A DNA stretch of 64,000 nucleotides from an uncultured Verrucomicrobiae bacterium. Its GTDB lineage: Bacteria > Verrucomicrobiota > Verrucomicrobiia > Limisphaerales > AAA164-E04. Shown here piece by piece: positions 47,204 to 54,701 of this stretch. The notes below the pieces were generated by a model, which saw nothing but the letters and a program-made list of their open reading frames with translations, was not told where the DNA came from and ran no database searches. The DNA is taken from assembly GCA_951813855.1 (NCBI GenBank), contig OX638380.1, positions 4,494,518-4,558,517 of the forward strand, given 5' to 3'. Numbering within the stretch: position 1 is the stretch's first letter; each line of letters opens with the position of its first letter. The translations under genes were made by a program, and so were the position numbers.

Positions 47204-48370
47204 TCACTGGCGATTCGGCTCCGAATCGGTCTTGTCGGTATTGCAGATCCGAGCCAGATCCGCGAGGTTCAGATAACTTCGCTCCACGGCCCATTCGTCG
47301 TTCTGCTCCATCAACAAGGCCCCGACCAAACGGAGGATGGCGGACTCGCAGGGAAAGATTTCGACGGTTCGGGAGCGGCGTTTGATTTCCTTGTTCAAGC
47401 GTTCGATCGGATTGGTGCCGCAGATTTTGGCGTGCCGGCTTTCGGGGTAGGAAAGATAGGCGAGAACTTCCGATTCGGCCTCGTCCCTCAGTTGGGCGAC
47501 CTTGGGAAATCGGCTCCTCAATTCCTCGGCGATCTTGCCCCATTGTGATTGAGCCGAAACCCGCTGCCGAAAGGCGAAAACCGTGCGAACCTGGCTTCTG
47601 ATCGCCGCTCGCTCGCCTTTGCGGACGTGAGCCAGGAGATGACGCAAGAAGTGCACTTTGCAACGTTGCCACGAAGTGGACAGCGTACGCTGAATGGCAG
47701 CCTCCAACCCTTGATGGTGATCGGAGATTGCCAATTGCACGCCGCGAAGCCCACGGCGTAGCAGTTTCCGGAGGAAATCGTACCAGAATGTTTCCGCTTC
47801 GCTGCAGCCGATTTCAAGTCCCAGCACCTCGCGTCGGCCCTGGTCGTTGACGCCCAGCGCCAGAGTAGCGGCCACCGAGACGATGCGTCCGCTTTCCCGA
47901 ACCTTGACGCAAGTGGCATCCAACCAAAGAAACGGCCACGGGCCTTCGAGCGGTCGGTCCAGGAACGATCCCACTCGAGTATCGAGTTCTTGGCACTGGC
48001 GGGAAACTTCGCTGCGCTTGACACCGCTCAAGCCCATGGCTGGCACCAGGCGATCGACGTTGCGCGTCGAGATTCCTGGCACGCAGGCTTCTTGAATGAC
48101 CGAAGTTAACGCGGCTTCCGAGAGCCGGCGCGGGGTCAGAAAGGAGGGAAAGTAACTGTCGTGGCGCAATTTGGGGATCGGCAGCTCCACTTCCCCGGCT
48201 CGCGTCTTACAAGCTCGAGCTCGATAGCCGTTGCGCCACGTGGTACAACGGGATTATTTTCGCCTAACGCCGCCCCGATCAAGGCGGCGACTTCCTCTTC
48301 CATGATCTGTTGCGCCGGTTGGCGGATCATTTCCCGGAGCAGATTCGGATCACTATCTAACTCGGGGGGG
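47204..48370 (-). pseudogene. Second IS256-family transposase, frameshifted near the N terminus
   Basis: The main frame (48190-47204) holds VELPIPKLRHDSYFPSFLTP, FLWLDATCVKVRESG (first Asp), LAISDHHQGLEAAI (second) and NPIERLNKEIKRRSRTVE (Glu). The N terminus (LREMIRQPAQQIMEEEVAAL and IGAALGENNPV) is in another frame upstream. The shift lies near 48245, after which the main frame reads TTWRNGYRARACKTRAGE. One indel therefore separates this from a complete transposase. It lies in tandem with the IS256 relic at 45878-47088 on the same strand, 115 bases apart. Confidence 0.87.
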
Positions 48371-48462
48371 CTGGTCTCGTTTGGTTCGGATCGTTCAGCT
48401 CCAATATTCCTTCCCTGGTTGGGCGATGATCCGAATCTGCCGAAAGTCCATGGAGGAGACCG

Positions 48463-48570
48463 ATCACTCGAAATCATTCGATTCCCGGAGGCCCCAAACT
48501 ACGGTCGCTACGCTCCCTTCATTTGGGGCCTCCGGGAATCCACTCCTACACCACCAAATGGGACACAAGC
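48463..48570. repeat. IS256-end block with a perfect 19-bp palindrome
   Basis: Inside this block, 48480-48498 (GATTCCCGGAGGCCCCAAA) and 48522-48540 are exact inverted repeats around a 23-base loop. The right edge (48546-48570) is identical over 25 bases to 39180-39204, and the left edge ATCACTCGAAATC recurs at 39144-39156. It lies upstream of the IS256 transposase gene at 47204-48370 and probably belongs to that element's end. Confidence 0.8.
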
Positions 48571-48763
48571 GCGGGTTTCGGTGCTTAGTCTGTATGAGTA
48601 GATCGGTACGTAACGATTCGAGTGTTTCTTTTGAGGGCGAGATGCCCCTGTCGTACTATAGGGTGGCGCAGGGTGAGTTCCTCGCAGTCTCAAACTCGGT
48701 TGCTAAGCTTCCGCCATTCGAGGGCGCCGGGAACCAATTTCTTAATGACTAAGTGGTGCCGAG

Positions 48764-50734
48764 TCAACCCGTCGCCGTGCTGGGGGCGGAGCGAAATTTC
48801 GAAAAACTCAGCCAGTAGCGTTGGGGAATGACGCCCAGCCCGAGGAAAAACATTTGAGAAATGGTGAAGATGACCATCCATTGGAAGGAGCCGTCCATGA
48901 AGCCGTAGGAGTGCAGGCCGATGCTCAGCAAATTCACCCCAAACCAGGAAAACGCCGTGATGACGTTGCCGATGACGGCCAAGTTGATCAATCCTTGTTC
49001 TCGAACGATCCCGCCCCAGCGGCAGTGCAGAATCAAGGCGTTCCAGATTACGATCATCAGCGCCCCGTTTTCTTTGGGATCCCAGCCCCAAAATCTGCCC
49101 CAGGATTGATCCGCCCAGATACCTCCCAATACCGTACCCACGAAACTGAACAGGGTGGCGAAACAGATGATGCCGTAAACCATGCGCGCCAACCCCTTGG
49201 CCGTCGCGCGTGACAGCGTTTTCGTGAAGAGTCCCCGGGCGATATAGACCAGGGAAAGAAAGCCGGCGACGAAGGTGGCCGAATAACCGAGGGTGATGAC
49301 GACAACGTGGGTCGCCAGCCAGAAATTGGTGTCCAGCACCGCTTGCATCATTTCCATAGTGTCGCCGCTCAAGGACAGGTTATGGGCGATCAACAGGGTC
49401 AAAAATCCGACGATGCCGGCGATCACGTTGCCGATGCCGTCCCGGTAGAATCGCTCCAGCACCAATCCGAGAATCACGGCTCCCCAACCGACGAAGATGG
49501 CCGAGGAATACAGGTTGGTGACCGGGGGGCGATTCTCCAGGATCATGCGCGTGACGAGTCCGGTCGTATGGATGAGCACGGCCAAGAGGATCAGAAAATG
49601 GGCGGAGCGGTTCATCCATTCGGAAAAACGGAACCAGGAACAGCAGGCAAGCAGAAAGGCGACGATGTAGAGTACGATGCTTTTGTGAAAGGGCGAGAAG
49701 CGGTTGTACAAGTGCTCCCATTCCGCCTTGCTAAGTTCCTGGGGGAATTGCACGTTCAGGCGGTCCCGATAGCGGGCGAGAACGGCGTTGAACCCGTCGG
49801 CGTCGCCGCTGTTGTAAGCCGAACTGAGGCCGGCGTAGAGCGTGACGGCTTCAGGAACGTTCCGGGTATGTATCGTGTCCATCAAGGCTTTGCCGACGCT
49901 GTTCCAGTCGTCGGGTTTTTCGTCCGGGGCGGCTGGCGGCACCAGCAGAGGATAGGCGAGGCGGTTGGCCGCATCGTACCTCTCCATCCTTGTGAGCAAA
50001 TTCGTAATGGCCGTTTCGTCGTAATCCTCGTCGTTTCGGTACCGTTCGAAGGCTTCGATCTCGGGTCCGATCTCGGTCAGGTAGCCGTCCAGTTCGGCAG
50101 CGAAATCGTCGGTGTCCTGAGGCTGGAGGCTGTTTTTCAGCCGCAAGTAGAGCACTAGGGTATGACTCAATTTGGCGATTGCCCTTTCGTAGGGCGTACG
50201 CAGTTCCGGTTTCTCGTTTACCTTTCCGGATTCCGCTTCGATGCGCCCGATATGGGGTTGCAATTCGTGGAACGAGAAGAATCGCAATCCGGAACGATCG
50301 AGTCCTTTGCCGTTGAGATCGTAGTTGCTGATCAAGTCCGGGTGGTTGACGGCGAACAGGTAGCGCTCGTCGGCCAATTCCGGGCGCATCATGACTTCCA
50401 TCAGCCACTGGGTGGCGTCGAGTTTGTCCGGGTGTTTGTCGAAATCGTACCAACTGCGAGCCTTGAAGGGTTCGTTCATGTCGTACGGCAACTCCTGGAA
50501 TTTACCCCAGTTGCCTTCGGTATCGAATCCTTCCAAGGGAATATTCCGGATACCCCGGATTTGCAGCAACGCGTTCATGGCGACCGAATCCATCGGTTGC
50601 AGCCGCCCGTTCAAGAGGACCGGGAGTTTGCCGAAGCCGGCGTGATCGATTCCGGCCGGACTCTTGGGCAGCAGGCTGTAGCCTACCCAAAGCAGGAAAA
50701 CGCCGAGAATGATCCAAGGAAGCTTGTTCTTCAT
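48764..50734 (-). CDS. ccsA: System II cytochrome c biogenesis protein CcsA/ResC
   Basis: Heme-handling membrane protein that with ResB attaches heme to c-type cytochromes outside the inner membrane. The C-terminal half carries the tryptophan-rich WWD signature, WADQSWGRFWGWDPKENG, and the conserved histidines in IHTTGLVTRM, TNFWLATHVVVITLGYS and SIGLHSYGFMDG. The protein has 656 residues because of a large soluble region (about 28-355) after a first membrane anchor, containing LPVLLNGRLQPMDSVAM. Long forms with such a region are typical of Bacteroidetes and related phyla as I recall. It overlaps resB by an ATGA junction, so the two are coupled. Confidence 0.9.
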   Translation of the reverse strand: MKNKLPWIILGVFLLWVGYSLLPKSPAGIDHAGFGKLPVLLNGRLQPMDSVAMNALLQIRGIRNIPLEGFDTEGNWGKFQELPYDMNEPFKARSWYDFDKHPDKLDATQWLMEVMMRPELADERYLFAVNHPDLISNYDLNGKGLDRSGLRFFSFHELQPHIGRIEAESGKVNEKPELRTPYERAIAKLSHTLVLYLRLKNSLQPQDTDDFAAELDGYLTEIGPEIEAFERYRNDEDYDETAITNLLTRMERYDAANRLAYPLLVPPAAPDEKPDDWNSVGKALMDTIHTRNVPEAVTLYAGLSSAYNSGDADGFNAVLARYRDRLNVQFPQELSKAEWEHLYNRFSPFHKSIVLYIVAFLLACCSWFRFSEWMNRSAHFLILLAVLIHTTGLVTRMILENRPPVTNLYSSAIFVGWGAVILGLVLERFYRDGIGNVIAGIVGFLTLLIAHNLSLSGDTMEMMQAVLDTNFWLATHVVVITLGYSATFVAGFLSLVYIARGLFTKTLSRATAKGLARMVYGIICFATLFSFVGTVLGGIWADQSWGRFWGWDPKENGALMIVIWNALILHCRWGGIVREQGLINLAVIGNVITAFSWFGVNLLSIGLHSYGFMDGSFQWMVIFTISQMFFLGLGVIPQRYWLSFSKFRSAPSTATG

Positions 50735-51957
50735 CGCCGGTCTTGAGCGGTTCGCTTGCTTCGCCCGCCGGACGGCGGGGCGGTGCCGGGGCGGACCTTA
50801 GTTCTTTGTTTCCTCAAAAAACCCACCAAATGAATGGCGAACTGAATGATCAGTCCGGCGCCGACCAACAGGCAAGCCAAATAGGGAGTCAGCCAAGTGG
50901 GATTGCGAACCACTTGCAGGGTCGAGGAAGGCAACAGCCCGCTTTGGGTTACCATCTCGTTCGCCGCCATCTGGTGTTGGTAGAAAGTGAGTCCGCCGTA
51001 CCGCAACGGATAATTCATGTAGATGAGCGTTTCCCGGTCCACCCTGGTTTCCGGGTTCAGCAGTCGGACGCGGCTGGAAAAATTCTTGGGGACTTCGGTG
51101 CCTTTGTAGACATCGTGGGTCGCCTTGATCAGAGTCAAGGAAAAAGGTTCGTAGTAACGGCGGTGCCGCAGAACGACGTCGTACTTCCGATTGTCGAAGT
51201 CGAGAGGGCTCGGTTTCAACAGGGTAGAAACGAACCAGGTTCCGAGCGATCGTTCGCCGACCAGCAACTCGATCGTCGCGCCGGGGTTGTCGCGTTGGTC
51301 CATCGCGGTTTCCGAGGGCCGGGGACGAATCCAGACCCTGCCACCCCGGTCGGCGGTGGGAGCGAAAAATCCGGTGGGTTTCTCGTTATGGGGATTCGGC
51401 ATCCTGACGTCCAGGTTGGGCCAGTGTTGGTGCACTCGGACGCGGAAGGGCAGGCGATCGTCTTTCAGCACGGCGCCTTCGTCGAGCAGGGACTCGGGGA
51501 CGGAGACGATCGTTTCGGTACGCTTGTCGCTCCGGTCGATCAAGGCCAGTTCGTTTTTCCGGAAATCTACGGAATAGTTCTTGGATTCGCCTTCCTCGAA
51601 ATGCAAGGCGCTTTCCCGCGAGAGCAAGTCGGTGAACAATTGTCCCAGCAGCAGCAGAATCAATCCGACGTGCGTGAGGAAGATGCCGAATTTCTTGCGG
51701 CTGAACTGGAATCGTTTGCCGTGGGCGGCCAGCAGGTTGACGAGCAGCACCGTGCCGACCGTGTAGCCTCCCGGAAAGACCGGGAAGCCGGTGCCGGGCC
51801 AATAGATCAGAAAACTTTTAAAATAGAGTTCTTGCGCCCGATAGAGTCCCTGATCGACTTGCGCGATCGTCCCGATGAAAACCAAGATGACGGCTACCGC
51901 CAAGCAGAGCACCGTCAGTTTCAGGGACGTCAGGACCGCTAACAACTTACTAACCAT
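50731..51957 (-). CDS. resB: ResB/Ccs1-family cytochrome c biogenesis protein
   Basis: Partner of CcsA in System II cytochrome c maturation. Two N-terminal helices (about 8-32 and 61-77) and GIFLTHVGLILLLLGQ (91-106) contain the conserved His of the family. A large exported domain (about 107-355) includes HRRYYEPFSLTLIKATHDVY and the final MNYPLRYGGLTFYQ. A last helix (about 356-378) and a basic tail end the 408-residue protein. Its start overlaps the lipoprotein gene by eight bases and its end overlaps ccsA by four. Confidence 0.87.
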   Translation of the reverse strand: MVSKLLAVLTSLKLTVLCLAVAVILVFIGTIAQVDQGLYRAQELYFKSFLIYWPGTGFPVFPGGYTVGTVLLVNLLAAHGKRFQFSRKKFGIFLTHVGLILLLLGQLFTDLLSRESALHFEEGESKNYSVDFRKNELALIDRSDKRTETIVSVPESLLDEGAVLKDDRLPFRVRVHQHWPNLDVRMPNPHNEKPTGFFAPTADRGGRVWIRPRPSETAMDQRDNPGATIELLVGERSLGTWFVSTLLKPSPLDFDNRKYDVVLRHRRYYEPFSLTLIKATHDVYKGTEVPKNFSSRVRLLNPETRVDRETLIYMNYPLRYGGLTFYQHQMAANEMVTQSGLLPSSTLQVVRNPTWLTPYLACLLVGAGLIIQFAIHLVGFLRKQRTKVRPGTAPPSGGRSKRTAQDRR

Positions 51958-52957
51958 CGCTGGGGTAAGATACAGATTCGAGAAAATCCCGGAAGTGGGA
52001 AATCTCAGTTTCGACGGCCAAGGGTTCGCCCATCACTTTGAAGAACCAGGTGTGGCCGCCATCGGGAACGACGGCCGTGACGATTCGTTCGTCGGGTCCG
52101 GTCATGTCGACCCAGATCGTTTCCCGCCCGGCGATCTCCGGCGTTTCCAGCAGGGCCGGCAATTCTTCCGCCGTCACCGGCATCAAGGCAATTTGCTCGC
52201 GCCAGCGATTGACGTTGAGCAGCATGCCGCCGCCGTCACCGCTTAATTGGCTGACGGTCAACAGTGCCCCCGGGGACAGCCGGAAACTGTCTAGTATGAT
52301 GGATGATTGAGAGGCGGTCGCCCGCCAATGGCCGGGAACGGTCCATTCGGGTAATTGAGGAGCCGTCGGAGGCGCCTGCGCCAATTCCTCCCGGCGGAGA
52401 AAATCGCTGGTCATCTTTCGGAGATTGACTCCCCGCAGGTACTGCAAAAAATCCGCCTTTTCCGTTTCGACCAGATGCGACGGGCCGGTCAGTTTGAAAA
52501 ACCAGGTCAATTCGTCTTGGTGCAGGTAGGCGGCTAGTATCCTCATGGCGTGATCGGGGTCGTCGGTCGCCGGACCCGTCAAATCGAAAAACACGCCCGT
52601 TTGCCCGCCGATGGGCACGGCTTCCTTGAGGTCTGCCACTTGAGCCTCCGACACCTCCGGCAAGCCGACTTGCTCACGCCACATGTTGACGAATTCCCCA
52701 TCGGCGATATTCAATCGTCTCATCGGCAACGACGAGATCTCCGCGGTGTGACCGTGTTCGTCGGCGACCAAGTAGGTGTTGAACCGCATCGCCGCAGCGG
52801 GCGCCGGTTCCCAATTATTAGGGATGTCGCTGGGCACGGTGACCACGGAAATGGATTCCGAGCAACCGCTCAGCAACCAGGGAAGCAATAGGGCGAGGGC
52901 CAACGCCGGCCAGAATCTGACCGGGCCTCGGCAACTGTCCGAAGGCGGTGGATTCAT
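51950..52957 (-). CDS. Lipoprotein with a duplicated domain, upstream of resB-ccsA
   Basis: A 335-residue lipoprotein from ATG 52957 (an in-frame ATG at 52972 is possible). The signal ends in the lipobox LLSGC (Cys32). The mature part holds two related domains of about 110 residues. The first contains NMWREQVGLPEVS, VFFDLTG and LTWFFKLTGPSHLVETEKA, the second NRWREQIALMPVT, IWVDMTG and HTWFFKVMGEPLAVETEIS. The shared WREQ, D-TG, WFFK-G and VETE motifs show an internal duplication. No named family is certain. Overlap with resB suggests a role in cytochrome c maturation; that is inferred from position. Confidence 0.75.
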   Translation of the reverse strand: MNPPPSDSCRGPVRFWPALALALLLPWLLSGCSESISVVTVPSDIPNNWEPAPAAAMRFNTYLVADEHGHTAEISSLPMRRLNIADGEFVNMWREQVGLPEVSEAQVADLKEAVPIGGQTGVFFDLTGPATDDPDHAMRILAAYLHQDELTWFFKLTGPSHLVETEKADFLQYLRGVNLRKMTSDFLRREELAQAPPTAPQLPEWTVPGHWRATASQSSIILDSFRLSPGALLTVSQLSGDGGGMLLNVNRWREQIALMPVTAEELPALLETPEIAGRETIWVDMTGPDERIVTAVVPDGGHTWFFKVMGEPLAVETEISHFRDFLESVSYPSDG

Positions 52958-52981
52958 CGTCGCGAAAGGCATCGTGCGGTC

Positions 52982-54553
52982 TTAGGCATTGCCGACAGAA
53001 AGCAAAAATTCGACGTTGGTTCCAGTGTTTTTAAGTTTGTTGAGCATCAACTCCATGGCTTCGACCGGCGGCACGCCCGTCAACGCCCGGCGCAGGATGG
53101 TGACCTTTTCGTACTCGTCGGGATGATAGAGCAACTCTTCCTTGCGAGTGCCGCTCAACTCGACGTTGATCGAAGGAAAGATCCGCCGATCGACCAAGTG
53201 GCGATCCAGGTGTACCTCCATGTTGCCGGTACCCTTGAATTCTTCGAAGATGACCTCGTCCATCCGCGAGCCCGTATCGATGAGCGCCGTCGCGATAATG
53301 GTCAACGAGCCGCCTTCTTCGATATTCCGGGCGGCACCGAAGAATCGTTTCGGCTTGTGCAGCGCGTTGGCGTCCACGCCGCCGGATAGGATTTTGCCGG
53401 AGTGCGGTTGCACGGTGTTGTAGGCGCGGGCCAGGCGGGTGATGGAATCCAGCAGAATCACGACGTCCTTTTGATGTTCGACCATGCGCTTGGCTTTTTC
53501 GATGACCATCTCGGCTACCTGAACGTGCCGTTCGGGCGGCTCGTCGAAGGTCGAGCTGATCACTTCCGCCTGGGTGCAAGTCCGTTCCATGTCGGTCACT
53601 TCTTCCGGCCGTTCGTCGATCAGCAGAATGAAGAGATAGACCTCGGGGTTGTTGGCGATGACGGCGTTGGCGACGTTTTGCATCAACACGGTTTTTCCGG
53701 TTCGCGGCGGGGCAACGATCAAACCGCGGCTGCCTTTGCCGATCGGGCAGATCAAATCCAGGACCCGCGTGGAATAATCCTCAGGATTGTTTTCCAACAG
53801 CAGCCGCTGTTCCGGAAACAGGGGCGTCAGGTTGTCGAAATGGGTTTTGTCCTTCGCCTTCTCCGGATCCTCTTTGTCGACGGCCTCGACGCGCAACAAC
53901 GCGAAAAACCGTTCCTTCTCTTTGGGCGGACGAATCTGGCCGGCGACGATATCGCCTTTCTGCAGCCCGAACCGCCGGATCTGAGAGGGCGATACGTAAA
54001 TGTCTTCGGGGCAAGAGAGATAGTTGTAGCTGCGCGAGCGCAGGAATCCATAACCTTCGGTGAGAATTTCCAGCACGCCTTCGGCAAAGAGGCCGCCGCT
54101 TCGCTCCGCGTTCTTCTGCAGGATTTGGAAGATCAATTCGTGCTTCTTCATCGTGCCGAAGTTCTCGATCTCAAGATCTTTGGCTCGCTGATTCAAATCG
54201 GTCATCGACATGGCCTGCAGATTGCCGATATTGACCGACTTGTTTCCCGACTTGCCGCGAAATTTCCCCTTTTTGAACTCTTCCTTGCCGTTGCGTTCTG
54301 CTTTGCGGTCCGGCGCGGGCGAATGTCCTTTGGTGTTCCCTTCGCCGATGGTCGGCGGCGGTCCTTTCACGTTCCCTTCGCCGATGGTCGGTGGAGGTCC
54401 TTTCGCGTTCGCTTCATTGATGGTCGGTGGCGACGTGAAGCCGGAGTTGGCGGGTTGCATGGGGGAGTTGTCCGCAGCCGGAGGAGCGGGAAACTTCGGG
54501 GTGACCGGTACCCGTTTGGGTTTGACGGTTTTCTTAAATTCCTTGGTTGGCAT
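52982..54553 (-). CDS. rho: Transcription termination factor Rho with an N-terminal repeat extension
   Basis: RNA-dependent hexameric helicase that ends transcription. The RNA-binding N domain (about 113-240, AMSMTDLNQRAKDLEIENFG and ILTEGYGFLRS) and the ATPase domain (Walker A APPRTGKT at 281-288, LLIDERPEEVTDMER, VILLDSITRLARAYN, SGGVDANALHKPKRFFGAAR) are complete. Most Rho proteins are near 420 residues; this one has 523 because about 110 residues precede the core. That extension is Pro/Lys-rich and holds three copies of a 12-residue unit (PPPTIGEGNVKG and variants, residues 42-76), encoded by 36-base tandem repeats around 54335-54440. Extra N-terminal regions with low complexity are known in Rho of several phyla. 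Confidence 0.93.
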   Translation of the reverse strand: MPTKEFKKTVKPKRVPVTPKFPAPPAADNSPMQPANSGFTSPPTINEANAKGPPPTIGEGNVKGPPPTIGEGNTKGHSPAPDRKAERNGKEEFKKGKFRGKSGNKSVNIGNLQAMSMTDLNQRAKDLEIENFGTMKKHELIFQILQKNAERSGGLFAEGVLEILTEGYGFLRSRSYNYLSCPEDIYVSPSQIRRFGLQKGDIVAGQIRPPKEKERFFALLRVEAVDKEDPEKAKDKTHFDNLTPLFPEQRLLLENNPEDYSTRVLDLICPIGKGSRGLIVAPPRTGKTVLMQNVANAVIANNPEVYLFILLIDERPEEVTDMERTCTQAEVISSTFDEPPERHVQVAEMVIEKAKRMVEHQKDVVILLDSITRLARAYNTVQPHSGKILSGGVDANALHKPKRFFGAARNIEEGGSLTIIATALIDTGSRMDEVIFEEFKGTGNMEVHLDRHLVDRRIFPSINVELSGTRKEELLYHPDEYEKVTILRRALTGVPPVEAMELMLNKLKNTGTNVEFLLSVGNA

Positions 54554-54701
54554 GAGTGTCGGTCAATTTCGCACGCTTCCGACGAATCGGACGACCGTCG
54601 ATTCCGGAACAGTTTCCGAACTAGTCAGGTTGTCGCTGCGCAAAACCCGCTGTGATGTAAGATGCGTAAAGGTCGAAGCGCTTTGGGCTTCGCTGGGACG
54701 G

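Noticed and set aside
49307..50158. 283-residue frame antisense to ccsA, and similar ones opposite resB and rho
   Set aside because: Antisense shadows of strongly supported genes.
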